64,000 nt of DNA from Termitomyces sp. T153 (taxonomy: Eukaryota > Basidiomycota > Agaricomycetes > Agaricales > Lyophyllaceae). The stretch covers positions 248,001 through 312,000 of the forward strand of contig JACKQL020000049.1 in the NCBI GenBank assembly GCA_018296165.2, read 5' to 3'. A program made the translations under genes and the position numbers. Under the pieces are notes generated by a model, which worked only from the letters and a program-made list of their open reading frames with translations, did not search any database and was not told the DNA's origin. Of the stretch, positions 32,483 through 45,179 are shown piece after piece. Position 1 is the first letter of the stretch. Each line of letters begins with the position of its first letter.

Positions 32483-34951
32483 TCATTCATCCATCTTCAA
32501 GGCCTCTGCTTCCTTGTTACTCTTGATGTCCACCCAGTTCTCCAATACAGCATTAGCCATATCACTGGAGCCACTAGTTCCAGCCTCAGGAGTGGTGGGA
32601 GTAGCAACATTAGTTGCTACTGTCACTTCTATAGGGCTGGGGACAACTTGTGGAGTCATTGCTGGTTGGACTGGCATAGTCAATGTAGAATTGTCAGCAT
32701 AGTCAAATTCCATGGACTCCTCTCTAGGTGCATCCTCTGAGAATGCACCAGAGCTCAATGGAGGGGTAGAAGTGGCTGCAACCACTGATGACAAAGGCCC
32801 ATCCTCAGTTGGGGCTGCACTTGCAGGAGGAGCCATGGATGATGGCTCCTTGGTGGCAGCTCATAAGGCCCTTACAACTTCTGCAGGTCAGTGCAACAGG
32901 TGAGTGAAAATGCCATCCTCACCAAAGCACAGCTATTCAGCTGCATCAAGGAGAGCATGGCCTCTACTCTCATGAATTTGCAGGAGCACACAAAAGTGCT
33001 CCTGGTCATCAGTGGTGGAAATATACCACCCATTGTACCCTGGTAATGGAGGGGGTACCCCAATGGTTTGGAGTTGACAATGGTGTTCATTGTTGACCCA
33101 CATGAACAAGTCCATGTGCAGGGCACTCCCAGACTAATGGTGATCAAGAAAGTGTATACCATAGGTATACACATGATTCACCCATGAGGGAGGCACACAG
33201 TTGGCCCGAAGGTGATGCATCACCTCTGTCTCACTCAAATTGTTAATTTGAGTAAGCAGCACTTGCAGCCTATGTAGAGTGAAAGTGTAGGAGGTAATTG
33301 CATTAAACTCTCCTACACTGGATCAGTAAGTGTCTATTGCTTCTTGGTAGAGATGCAGCTGAGCCACTACCATTGCAAACAGCCTCATATAAGCTGTTTG
33401 TGCATGCAGAATAGTCAGGGCCAGTGCCTGACCCAGAATGTAACCAAAGACTAAGTGTCAGTCTATGTGCAAGGTGGCATTGATGGCCACACCTGAGTAC
33501 AGGTTCTGTGAATCTGGGTGGCTGTGGTGCAGGATGTACTGCACCCATGCCTTGATGTCAAAGTGATGGCTGATTGGAACTTGATTAAGTCCTGCTCCCT
33601 ATGTATTGTTATCTGTGCAGTCTAGCATGGCCAACAAACATGAGAGTAAGGGAACTAGTACCCAATGGCAGTCCCCTCTGAGCAGAGATGTTTCCAACTC
33701 TGCTAGAGTTAGCTCCATAGCCTGCCTCATTGTGTGGTCCCTCGATTGTGGAGCCATATAGAAGGAGATCTGATGGAACTCCTGAAGGAGGAGAGCAGCA
33801 TGAATCTGTTCCCTCATTGTGACCTTATATCCACTAACCTGAATGAGTTTCAGGATTAGGCAAATCTGCTCTGGATTCATGGGCATCCCACAAGGAGCCC
33901 ATCAATACAGTAATTCATAATGCAGGGATATGTGAGATATTCCAGCCATCTCTGTTGAGCAGGCAAAGACCACTTTATCACTAACAAAAACTGCATTGGT
34001 CATTGGCAACCAATAGAAGTTGGGGTGTAGCATACTCCTGAAGTCATTCTGAACATTAGCTAGAAAGGCAATTGGAGTGGCAACCACCATAAAGTCATCT
34101 GCCTCTATCACCATTGCAGTGGACTGCCTGGTGCCAGCTATCTTTGTGGAGGGCTTTGACATTTCCTCCTTTGTCACTACTGGTTTTGGCAGCTTTACTT
34201 TAGCCACTACTGGCTTAGATGGCTCAGCAGAGGACAAAGCTGCCTTGAAATTAGGGCGCTCATCCATCCTCTAGTCATCACCAGTAGGCACCATATCATC
34301 GTAGGGCACAAGTGGTGCTCTCTGGGTTGAGAATCCCTCAACAAACATAGAAGGCTCAGTATGCGCCTTCTTTGCCTCTGGAGGGTTAGGAGGAGTTGCT
34401 ATACACTTCTCCTTTCCCAATGCTAAACAGAAGAGGTCTGTGTGGGCCTCATCCCTTTGATTTTGAACAATCTCAAGTTCATTCAGAAATTGAGATGGTA
34501 CTAACTGCACTACAGGATTGTCAAGGATGTCAGCACCAACATCCTTTGGAACTCTAGCTTTGTGCAGCCACTGAAGCAGGTGAGCAGGTTGCTCATTTAC
34601 AGCAGTCAAAGGCTCAGGCTCTTTTGCTTTGTCTTTGCCCTTCTCCTTTGCAGAGAAGCATTGCTTAGTTGATGAGGGAGTGCTATTCCCCTATGCTGGT
34701 GTGGGCAGCAATGTTGCAGTTACCTTGCCCTTTCCTTTGCTAGTCAAGGCAGCTGTTGGTTGCCCCAACACACTTGACAATGATGAGGGTGTGTCCAATG
34801 AATGCATTCCAGTAGACAATGGCAGGTACATCCACTGAGGTGTTGCCAGCAACTGCATCAGAGCTATAACTGACTCTGGGCCATTGTCATCCACCTCCAT
34901 TGCATCTGATGGCAATGCTGCAGGGACCAAGATCCCTACTTGTGATGACAT
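32483..34951 (-). pseudogene. Gypsy-1 extra ORF downstream of pol (unknown function)
   Basis: Segments at 34691-34951, 34271-34609, 33902-34267, 33599-33886 and 32483-32836 are all in the same minus-strand frame, separated by single stops, so they look like one ancient ORF of up to about 820 codons in the sense orientation after the chromodomain. It contains KGKGKV and EKGKDKAKEPEP basic runs, a helical QFLNELEIVQNQRDEAHTDL segment and a Pro/Ala/Thr-rich end. No domain is recognised. A copy of the part reading MFVEGFSTQRAPL lies on the plus strand at 45257. Gypsy elements normally end with integrase; a gene here occupies the env-like position, but no signal peptide or membrane segment is evident. 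Confidence 0.6.
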
Positions 34952-35668
34952 AGTGGCAGGTCATCATTGACCTGCCATGCCCATTGTACAGCCAGGGCTA
35001 GCCACTGGGGGTGGGGCCACAGCAAACTGTGGCATCATGAACTGCTGGAACTCTTGAGACCACACTGGTTGTGCAGCCACAGGGTATCCAAAGTTGAATT
35101 GAGGGGGGCCAGTGGTCCTCCATATTCTCTTCTTGCTCCTTGAGGGGGGGCTGACAGTTCCCCATGTCCTCTGCCTCTGCCTGCTCCACCTTGTTGAGGT
35201 GGCAAACCACATCTCCTTGCTGGTAACTGCTGCATTGCTATAGTGTAGCTCAGTGGAGCTACATCTCCTGGTACCATTGACAGTCCTCCACTTACAGGCT
35301 TTGTGTCCCTTTGAGCTGGGGCTGCTCTTCTCATTGTTGGGGGTGCTATGTCCCCTGGCACCAAGCCTCCTGCCAGTGCAGCAAAGCTACCAAAGCTAGG
35401 GAGCAAGCTACTCCCTAATCCTCCTCCTCTTGAGCTCTGTCCAGAGCTCAACAAATATCCTGGTGGATCTGTGTCTGCCTTGCCAGGTCATTTCTTTTTC
35501 TTGCCCATGAGGCAAGAGTTGTGTCCTCTCTTAATGTTGGTGCATAGCACTCATGATGTGTAGGAAGACAAAGTCCAGTTGAACTTTGCACTTAGCCAAA
35601 AACTTGGCTGACCTAATTGGTGATGGCCACCAGCATGGTGGCCTGTCAACTTCTAAGACTAAGTCAAA

Positions 35669-38600
35669 CTAATCTAGACCTTCTACCAACTGTGCAGGGC
35701 ACTGTACACCCTGCAATGCTAAGTACCTGTCAAGGGCCACAAGGTCCTTGCAAGTCTCAAGAGACTCCCAAGTGGTGTTCCCAAGACTCCAGCAAACCTC
35801 AAATTTGAGGTTCTTACCCTCATAATGATGACCTACCAGATCATCAACAACAAACCATTCTTGATTGTCTAGGGCACCAAAGTCATAAGGCTCTGGCATT
35901 GCCCTGTTGGAGAACAAATGTTGTCACTGGCCTTATAGGGGTGCAGCAAAGACACATGGAACTTAGAATGTATCCTTTGTTCCTGGAATGCCATTAGCAG
36001 CTCTAACACATAGTTGGAGGTCTCACTATAGGCCTCCAAAATTCTATACAGCCCAACCCACTTGTGGCAGAGTTTCCTTGCTCTGCCTTTTGGTAGGTTG
36101 AGGTTTTTTGTTGAAAGGTACACCAATGCACCTTTCTCAAGTTTAGGGTCAGGCCTGCAATGTGAGTTGGCCAGACATGTCTGAAAGACATGTGCCTCTA
36201 TAATTACGTTGTGCACTGCTGCCAAGTTCTCCAGAGCTTGGTGGGCAAACTGTTGGATTCCTTTTGGAATCACAGTATCTGCTCTAATTTCCCATATTAT
36301 AGATGGCATGTACTCACCATTTAACTTGAATGGTGCAAACCATGTTGTCTCAGAAATGCTCACATTTATCTCCATTAAGTCTATTAAGTCAATTCAACTT
36401 ATCCAGTCTTTCTGGTCTGGCCATATCATGGTATATAGGATCTAACCAATGTTCTGATTGGCACATTCAGTCTGGCCATCTGTCTGTGGGTGGAACAATG
36501 TAAACATTAGGAGCTTTGCTCCTAGCAATTTATGCAATTCACACCACTATTTTAACATGAACTTTGAGTCTCAATCACTGACAATTGAACTTGGGAGGCC
36601 ATGCAGCCTCACCACCTCACACATGTAAATCCAGGACAGCTGCAAAGCTGTCATAGTTATGTGCACTGGGATAAGGTGCACCATGCTCATCATCTGACAT
36701 ATAACTACCCATAAATAGTTATCCTTCTTTAATTCAGGGAATGGACCAGTAAAATCCATCCCTATTGAATCCCAAGGCTTAACTGGCACCAGCAGAGAAT
36801 CTAATTTTCCTGAAGGGAGCTGGTTGCTCCCTTTTGCTTGCTGGCACAGCTGACAAGTGGTGCAAAATGCTCATGTGTCTGCAACCACTGTTGGCCACCA
36901 ATACCAATGACAAATGTACTCCATCATTCTCTGGGTGCCAAAATGCCCCATTACATTGTGTGCTTGCTCAAGCACACTAGTCACCAACTCTCAATCATGA
37001 GGTATACAAAGTACCTCATGGCCCAATATGTTGGTAGTCCAGATCAATTTGTCCTGAATATGAAAGGACTTATAGTCCTTTAGTCAAGTCATGATTTCTG
37101 CAAAGAGCTTGTCTTTGCTGTATAGAGATCAAATTTGATGGAGGAATTCCCTGTCTGTTCTATCTCAGGGTTGAGGAGACTCGGCCATCTCTAGGATGGC
37201 TTCTTTAAGAGACATATTGATCTTGTCCCCTGACATATCAGTCCCATGCTGAGCATGGGCTGAGTCTCCCTTGCTATCATTACTAGTGGCCAGTATGTGT
37301 GCTTCCTCATCATGAATTTCATGACAATTGCACACTTGTCTGTGTCTGTGGCTAGGTCCATTGTGGAGAGCACATATCTGATTCAGTTGCACTTGCATTT
37401 CTTGCATGCATGTAGGGGGTAGTTCATCCCCCTCTGGATCAATACAAGCATCTGCACATACATAGTCATAGACATGGTGTATGTCCCATGGAGAGTCACT
37501 CTCAAAGTAGCAGGATAAATAGTCCACTACCTTATTGAGCTCTCCTTTTACATATGTGATGTCAAAATTAAATTTTGACATATAATCTGTCCACCATTGT
37601 TGGCACAGGGACAAGTTCTGTTGAGTTTTGAAGAACTCAAGTGCTTTGTGATCTATTATTACATGGATTTTGTACTCCAGAACCTTATCCTCCCACTTGA
37701 GGAGGGCTTCTAAGATAGCCAGCATTTCAAGTTTATGCATGGCATAATTTTGCTGTGCATTAGTGAACTTTTTGGACATGAACCCTGCTGGCCAACATTT
37801 CTGCCAGCTTGGACCTTGTCCATACATTGCTCTGATGCTTGTCTTAAAGGTGTCACAGATCAGCCAGATAGGATCCTCATGTCAAGGATCAATCAGATGT
37901 ATGACTGGAGTTTTGGCACAGATCCTCTTGATCATGTTGAAACACTGTTGGTGGATGAGTCACTCATGGAATGGCAACCCATTCTGCATCATGGCCATTA
38001 ATGGCCCAGTGTATGCAGATACATTGGGCAGAAAGTTCCCAATGTAATTCACCAACCCAACAGACTATTGGATGTCATTGTAGATTCTAGGAGTGCACCA
38101 CTTCTGGATTCTTTTACAACTTCTCCACATCAGAGTGTATACTCTGTGAGATGATTACATGGCCAAGGCACTCTATGCACTTGGCATATAGCTCACACTT
38201 CTTCCATTTGAAATAGAGCTTGTTTTTTCATAGTCTTTCAAAGACTACTTGGAGGTGCTGCTTGTGCTCCTCAATGGAGTCCAAGAAGACAAATACATTG
38301 TCTAAATGGACATGTATCCACTTACCAATAATGTCTCTAAAGATGGACATCATCAGGCATTGGAATTTGGCTGGCACATTACAGTCACCAATCTGCATGA
38401 TATTACTGCAATACATTCCAGTAATGGTCATAAACACAGTTTTAGGTTAGTCTGATGTATGTATCCTTACTTGTTCATACACATCAGTGAGGTCAATCTT
38501 TGACCTTACTGGTGCATGAGCCACATCTTCCCTAATGACCTCTTGGCCCAGTAAGGGCATTACATCCTTAATGGTATTGTCATTGTGCTGATGAGCATCT

Positions 38601-39856
38601 AATGCCATTTGCAAGGATCCATCCTTTTTAGGGATGCACAACAGTAGTGTAGCCTGATTGGCTTCACATGGCTCCCACCACTTAGCCCACACATAGTGGT
38701 CAATCTTGTCCCACAATTGCTGCTGAAGTGACTTAGAACACCTTGGCATGAAGTATAAGTACTGTTTGGACTCATCAATGAGATTTATCTCATGATTTAC
38801 TTTGTGCCAAGGAGGAAGTTCCTCCTTTGTTCCATTGATAATGTCTTGGAACTTATTGTACCACTACTGTCAAAGGCATGGAATATCACCTTCTAATAGC
38901 TTGGGAGGTTGTAACTTTCCTCCAACTATCTTTGGCAAAGAGCAATGCTCTTTCTCATTTGCCTTTGCAGGTGGTACAAGCTTTGTGTACTTATCACACA
39001 AGGCCATCAAACAAATTTCTGATTTGTCTGGTATGTTCAGCTAAACAGGACCATGAACTGTCCTGCCTCTTGTTTCTTTCCATGAGTATTTGAACTTGCT
39101 AGGCTCAGATATTTTGTCCTCCATAGCCATTCTATACAGTTTGTCTTGAGGGGTCAATCACTGTACCCCTTCCTGACATGTCAGGTCAGCTATGACCTGA
39201 TTCCACTCTTGTGGCATGCATGGGTTGTACACCCATTCCAGAGTAGGCTTTGGAATTGGTCTGTCCCAAATCTTCCTTTTCCTTGCCTTTGAAGGTTCAC
39301 TTCAAACCTTCTGGTATACTTTCCCCCCCTCTTGAAGAGTACTCCTCTGATACTCTTCTTCAGATACCATTAGAGATGGGTGACCATTGGGTAAACTCTC
39401 AGTTACCCAAAGTTCATCCTCATCCACTATCTCCTCTATAGTGGGCCATTTGATTCCACTCGGGAGTCAATGCCACTTGTCACACCACTTCTCCACTGTG
39501 CAGAAGCATTGTGCATCGCCATTGGCATCCTCCAGCTCCAATTTGTGAGCTGGAGTTGCCCTTCTGTCAATGACCACCTGGTCATTTGCAAAATCCAGGA
39601 GAACCTTATGGGTTCTCATGAATAGTGTCCCTATGATCATATCATAGCAACTGAAATTTGCAACATCTATATAGACATTGCAAATCTTGCCAGGGACCTT
39701 CATAGTAACCCTGGCACCATAGTTTACAATGGAACAACTTCCAATTGTTCCCAGCTGCAGAGTAATGGGGGTGGCCAGTGGTGCCACCCATATCCTAGCC
39801 ACATGTGCAAACAAGGGAGTGATTCCAGAGATGGTACTCCCTGAATCCCATGACAT
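35669..39856 (-). pseudogene. Gypsy-1 pol remnant with integrase chromodomain
   Basis: In minus-strand order: protease-like SWDSGSTISGITP (39,850) with YDMIIGTLFM; reverse transcriptase pieces LLCIPKKDGSLQMALDAHQ and KIDLTDVYEQVRI (38,447-38,749), then GDCNVPAKFQCLM and HLDNVFVFLDS (38,228-38,437), where the YxDD box has become HLDN; RNase H with KLEMLAILEALLKWEDKVLEY and IIDHKALEFF (37,165-37,827); integrase core with WDSIGMDFTGPFPEL (36,571-36,789); integrase C-terminal part HKWVGLYRILEAY, SKFHVSLLHPY (35,869-36,375); and a chromodomain with WFVVDDLVGHHYEGKNLKF and TTWESLETC (35,669-35,917). Stops and frame changes separate all parts. Confidence 0.87.
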
Positions 39857-40231
39857 CCATGCTCTGTGGCTGTTTACTTATACTCAAGTGACAAGACATT
39901 CTTTGTCTTGTGCTGGCAGCACTGGGCATTCTATAGCATTCTTGGATGCCATGAGCCACACTTTTCTCATGCAAACCTTGTTACTTGGTTCTTTCTCCCT
40001 TTGTTCACCAAAGGGAACCTCTGTGAGGGCAAATAGTCCCTCACTATCACTACCATGAGTATAGTACTTGTTATTGTATGTTTCCAATTTAACATACTCC
40101 TCACCATGCTCCTGAGTCTCATCAGACTCAAATGCCTCATTAGCATCAGCCTCAGCAAGCTCCTCCTCCTGCTCATCATTGGCTTCCCTTGCATCTGACA
40201 GCACAGCTGTATGAGCTGCCCACACAAATAC

Positions 40232-42601
40232 CTAGGGAGCTGGTTTAGCTGGCTCTCTGCATTTGCATGCAAAGTGCCTAGCCTTCTTGCACTTATAGCA
40301 GTTTGCAGACTGCCCAGCATTCTTGCTGGGTTGGCCTGATGCTATGGCCACAACATTTTTCCCTGCAGCAAGATGCTTTCTTGCTGCCTGCACTGCAGCT
40401 ACAGGTTGGGAGGGCCCCAAGCCCACACCAATCCTGGGTATCAACAGTCTTGAAGGCACACATACAGCTGGTCTCTTTGATGACCACAACAGCTGTGACT
40501 GTCCATGCTGGTCAGTCACCTCTCTCTGCTTGGCTAGTACAATCCCTATTGCTGGGGACTGTGCTGCTGCAAATGATAGCTGCTGTCCTGACCAACTCTT
40601 CTTGCTGCACTCAAAATAGTGCACAGCAGTTTTGATGCTGCTCTCATAGGCTTTGGCCTCCAAGACAAACTCCTTGACAGTATTTACTTTGGGAGCCAGT
40701 CCACCATCATGTATTGACACCATGAGCATGTCAGAGGGTATTCCCTCCAAGCACTGCTCATAAATATTAAATTCATTGGGGAACATGGCCATGTTTCAAG
40801 CATAGTCAAGCAAGGCATCATAGAAGCCTTGCACCCCTTCTTCAACTGCATACACTGCATCACAGAATGCATTGCATGCATCCTGCATTGTTGAAGGTTG
40901 TACAAACTGATTGTACAGTCCAAGGATCATGTCCTCAAACCTCCAGTGGGACTGGGCCCTATTGACATGTATAACATGTCATAAGTACCATTTTAGCACA
41001 CTTACCACTAGGAAGCCCTTTAAAATTAGGACTTTCTCACAATTGTGCTCCTCCCCACCATACTGAGCTACAGCATAGAATATGCAAATGCTCATTAGCC
41101 AGTCTTCAAGTTCACTGAACTTGGCAGACCCTGCATAGGGAGTGATTGTTTTAGATGGATCACTCTGCCTAGGCTTGAGTCCTTCTGGTATAGCTAGTTG
41201 TACTGCAAGCAATTGTTCCATCACTGCCCTCAGGCGATTGTGCATTATCTGGCAGTAATATTTGTGGGCTTCTTCCACTCCTGGAGTCACAAAGCATCCA
41301 CAATGTTGTAGTGGCATTGAGAACTGCCATAGCTGTCTCTCTGGGAGGACTGTAATCCTCCTCCTGCCAGCTCTGCATTCTACACCATCATCCTTACTAC
41401 AAGGGCCTTCATCTAGTTCTCCTGGATCTTGTGGACCTCCTCCCAGGAGTGGTGGTGGTCCATGACCAGAAAAAGGTGGTTCTCTTCCTGGACCTCCACC
41501 TCCTCCTCCTGGGCCCTGGGTCTACAGTGTGGCATAGATGGAGGGGACAATACAGGATCACTCTCTAGTGATCCTTGTTCTGGGTCTCCTCCACCTGCAA
41601 ATTGTTCCTCAGACCAGTTTGTAGAAGCATTCGCTCCACACCCTGTGTTTCTCTGGAACTCTGCAGAGCTCTGACCAGTCCCAGCATGTCCATCTCTGAG
41701 AGGGGAGTGCAAGTCATGCTCCTCCTTCTTGATAGGCTTGGTTTGTTCCAGTAGAACATACCCTTTAGGCCATGCATCATAGGCAGTATTCCCCTGGAAC
41801 ACCACTCCTTAATCATCCATGTAGGACTGCCCAAAGTCCTCCAGGTCTCTGTTGCAAAATTGCTTTAGAGCAATTCAATCTTCCCATGTCAGTGCTCTTG
41901 CTAGGCTGTTGTAGTGCTTGCAACAGAGTCAACGCTTCATTGACTGGGGACAGAGGGGGCACATAAGCTCCCCCAATATATGGAGATGGCATTGTGGACA
42001 ATGCCTGCAACCCCCATAGCTTGTTGTGCTGGAGGTTATCCATTACCTCCTGTGCTAAAAACAGCATGTAAATGTTCATATATTTTAATGGATCAGTTGG
42101 GATAATATTGTCTCCCAACAATGTTTGAATTGCAATGTGCTTAGCTACTCTTGCAGCTAAATGTTGTTGAGTTGAGGTCTTAGGGACCTCAACATGACTC
42201 TGCCAGAACACCATCACTCTTCAATGAAGGATGTCATCTGGGTGAGCCTCTCCATCCATATCAGAGGTGTCTCCAACATTCTCTGGTATTGTTTTGATGA
42301 ATGCAGCTGGGGCTGCTATCCACATACTCAGTGCTGGCCCAGCTTGTGATCTTACAGACCCATAAGCCCTGTATGGAGAGTCTTCTCCACTCCCTAGCAA
42401 TGTTTCCACTGTTGAGGAGTTGATTGGACCTTTCACAGCAATTGGGAAGAATTGGAGTCCTTTCAGCCTCAGTGCTGTGAGTGCATACACAGGAGTTTTT
42501 CCTTTGTCTGCCAATACCAACTGCACCTCCTGGCTCTGCTGCCAGATACAGTCAAGTAGAGGGCCCTCACAAGCCCTCCACTGGAACACCCTCACAACCA
42601 C
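40232..42601 (-). pseudogene. Gypsy-1 gag remnant
   Basis: In minus-strand order: an N-terminal part with AHPDDIL and LAARVAKHIAIQTLLGD (41,813-42,601); a Pro/Gly-rich linker; a capsid core with AKFSELEDWLMSICIFYAVAQYGG (40,979-41,317); and a CCHC zinc knuckle CYKCKKARHFACKC (40,232-40,330). A second, diverged copy of the N-terminal part is at 52371-52796. Several nonsense codons interrupt it. Confidence 0.8.
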
Positions 42602-42632
42602 CTACAGGTGGTCATACTAGAGTGACTGTAGG

Positions 42633-43364
42633 TGTCATGACCCATTCCATTCCCCCCTTCCCTTCACCATTATCCAACCTCAGATTCTACACAGTCCCTC
42701 TCTAGATCTCAGCCACACCCCCAGATCTTAGCCACAGTCCTGTTTCAGCCACATCCAGGTTTTAGCCACCTCTAGGACTGCTTTTCCTGTTCCAGATCAT
42801 TCCCACAGGCACAGATCCTTTCCACAGGTTCCAGATCACTTCCACAGGTTCCAGATCACTTCCACAGGTTCCAGATCACTTCCACAGGTTCCAGATCACT
42901 TCCACAGGTTCCAGATCACTTCCACAGGTTCCAGATCACTTCCACCTGTTCCAGATCACTTCCACCTGTTCCAGATCACTTCCACCTGTTTCAGATCACT
43001 TCCACCTGTTCCAGATCACTTCCACCTGTCCAAGATCACTTCCAGGATTGCTTCCCTTGTTCCAGATCACTTTCTCATGACTTAGATCACTTCCTGCTAT
43101 GACTTAGATCACTTCCATCTTCTGCTTTTGGCAGTGTCCTACAGCTATATAAGGTCCCTTAGTCTGTAGCTACACTCCAGCCTTGACATTACCTGATATC
43201 TTGTTTGTGTTCTGTTGTTATCTGATCTTCTCTCCATTCATTACTCGCTCTCATTTCTTAGTTTCTTAGTTTCTTTCCCTATTTACATACTTGCTGTTGG
43301 CATCACCTCCCCAAGGTGGTTTTGGCTCCTGTAAGAGTCCCCCTCCAGGACTGTGGTCCTGACA
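42633..43364 (+). repeat. Solo LTR with internal 20-bp minisatellite, inserted in gypsy-1 leader
   Basis: It starts TGTCATGACC and ends GGTCCTGACA (imperfect terminal inverted repeat) and is flanked by the 5-bp duplication GTAGG at 42628-42632 and 43365-43369. It has a TATA-like CTATATAAGG near 43145. No matching internal region or second copy is seen, so it is a solo LTR, plus orientation, 732 bp. CpG-poor, so also old. Confidence 0.82.
42821..43040 (+). repeat. Minisatellite, 20-bp unit, about 11 copies
   Basis: The unit is TCCACAGGTTCCAGATCACT; later copies read TCCACCTGTTCCAGATCACT. The period is exactly 20 bp. Degenerate copies extend to about 42,790 on the left and 43,115 on the right. 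It lies upstream of the LTR TATA box, in the U3-like part. Confidence 0.92.
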
Positions 43365-43645
43365 GTAGGCAGTCCTCTTGGCATCACAGCACTCTCCCTG
43401 CCCCCATCATGATGTGACATGGCAGATCCAATGTCCCATGTGAAGCACTCTTCAATGCTCCATCAAACTCTGTCTCAGACCTAGGCCCAAGCACCTGACC
43501 TTCCATGGTCACCACTGTGCCCATTGTGGAAGGTGCACATCAAAAATTTTAATGTGCTGATCATATCTAGTGGCAGTGAACTTCTTTTACAGAAGTTTGA
43601 GTTTCTGACTTGCAAATGAGTTATTGCTCATCTGACTTAAAAAAA

Positions 43646-43854
43646 TGTAACATTTCCATTATAGGTCATGCAGCTTACAGTTCACCAAATGTAAGTCAAA
43701 ACCAGTCGATAGTTCTGTCTACAAAGTATGAAGTAAGGCACTGCCTTACATAAGTACTGGTACAATACTTTTAGAGATAGTAGCACATGACACTATTAGT
43801 ATAATTAACCACTAAGTAAAATATATATATGCATGTAACAGATGCTCCATTACA
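43646..43854 (-). repeat. Gypsy-1 5' LTR (209 bp)
   Basis: It begins TGTAACATTTCC and ends CATTACA on the plus strand, matching the split LTR at 14789/32174. Its position next to the gag leader on the minus strand makes it the 5' LTR. Confidence 0.82.
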
Positions 43855-44940
43855 GTCATACAGCAATGGAAAGCAGACAGCAGACATCCACTGATACCAT
43901 TGACAACAATACAATGTATGACTTTCACAAACCAAGAGAGCAGTCAAAGATGTCCACTAAGAGTGTTTATGACAACACATTGTAACATTGCAATTGCGCC
44001 ATTGCAGATGTAACATTGTTAACTTCCACTACAATGCAGAGGACTCTACTGAACATGTAGCATACAATACAAAACATGTTCTGCTACAATGTCTGACACA
44101 TGCACTTGTAGTGCCCTACCCTAGTGCATCTTGATATGTATTCATGTATATTAGGTAATGTCTAATAGATTAGCCAAACAACTAAACAATGGAAACTTGA
44201 AGGCCTATTGTTATGCAAATTATTGTATTTCCAGATAGTCCAGTTTGGGCCAGATGCTTCATGGTCATATGTTCAAGATATTAATGCATCAACATGGCAC
44301 TCAATCCTCCTTTGCTCTTCCTTACTGCAATGGGGACTGAGGATGTGAGTGTGCATGTCTTTCTTCCATTTGTTAGTACTGATATCTATGCATACTAGTC
44401 ATTTTTCTGTTATGCAGGTACAATCAATCTTAGTTGGTCTTCCTTACTGCAATAAACACACTAAGATTTATTTTCCTGTTGCATAGGCTTTCAGTATAGG
44501 TTCAGCAAGTTATAGGCATCCCTTCTGGGATTGCCAATACCTTCTGAGGTCACTGGAGATAACTCACTATTACAACTTTCCTTGGGTTTTCACTTCTCTC
44601 CATGATATTTCAATCCTTCAGAGTTTTCTCTCCATTCACATCACTCTCACTTCCTACCTTTGCATAGCCTCTGTCATGTCTGATTCTTTTGGCTCAAGTT
44701 CTCTTCCTCTGCCTCAGGCTGGTCATGGACCCACTAACTTGGCTTTATAGGCTTTCACATTTATTAAGGGAGATGTTCAGGGTCACAACAAAGCTTAAAC
44801 ATCTGTTTCTATTTTATTTCTTTTTTTGTACTTATCTCCTATTTGGGACTTGCCACTGTGAGCCTTGTGTTTCCACTTGCTTGCTGTTTACCAGTCTTTG
44901 TTGAACTTTATTTTTCCTCTATAAAAGGTCAATACACAGA
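43855..44940. repeat. Repeat-derived non-coding region with an inverted copy of the 8.3-8.7 kb repeat
   Basis: From about 44,180 to 44,480 the sequence is the reverse complement of about 8,280-8,690, recognisable by CTTCCTTACTGCAA blocks (two units) and TGTGAGTGTGCATGTCTTTCTT. CpG sites of the 8-kb copy are TG or CA here. The frame at 44689-44904 shows no domain. The remainder is AT-rich and unassigned. Confidence 0.6.
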
Positions 44941-44954
44941 CCAACCACCCTCAG

Positions 44955-45131
44955 TTGTCTCACATATTCTGTGGAGCCTCTGAGGGTGAGATAGCTTTAC
45001 TTTACTTTCATTGATTGGTTTACTTACTCTTGCCTGTAGTCTTACTTTGTTTTGTACTCTACAGGTTAATAAAAGTTGTGTCACATATTCTGTAGAGCCT
45101 CTGAGGTCTTACTTTGTTTTGTACTCTACAG
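44955..45131. repeat. Local direct duplication, about 120-bp spacing
   Basis: TCACATATTCTGTGGAGCC and the following TCTTACTTTGTTTTGTACTC each occur twice (first copies from about 44,958 and 45,040; second from about 45,078 and 45,106). The sequence resembles an LTR end but no border could be set. Confidence 0.5.
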
Positions 45132-45179
45132 ATGTTGTGTAAAATCAGAGGGATGAGGCCCATGCGGACCTCTTCCATT

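Larger units (their letters stand above)
32220..43645 (-). mobile_element. Gypsy-1 internal region (old chromodomain Ty3/gypsy, minus strand)
   Basis: It lies between the split 3' LTR (14789-14949 plus 32174-32219) and the 5' LTR (43646-43854). A purine tract on the element strand (AAAAGGGGGG, complement of about 32222-32232) abuts the 3' LTR, confirming orientation. From 5' to 3' on the minus strand: leader (interrupted by a solo LTR at 42633-43364), gag, protease, reverse transcriptase, RNase H, integrase, chromodomain, then about 2.5 kb of extra ORF. CpG is nearly absent and stops are scattered throughout; the element is long dead. Confidence 0.87.

Noticed and set aside
32483..34951. Retroviral env gene in gypsy-1
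   Set aside because: The position fits but no signal peptide, transmembrane segment or furin-like site is visible, so no env function is claimed.
42790..43115. CRISPR array
   Set aside because: Units are contiguous 20-bp repeats with no unique spacers, in a fungal LTR; this is a minisatellite.
44689..44904. 71-codon ORF with hydrophobic C-terminus as a membrane protein
   Set aside because: It lies in repeat-derived, CpG-depleted DNA, is Phe/Leu-rich through T-rich composition, and has no homologous context.
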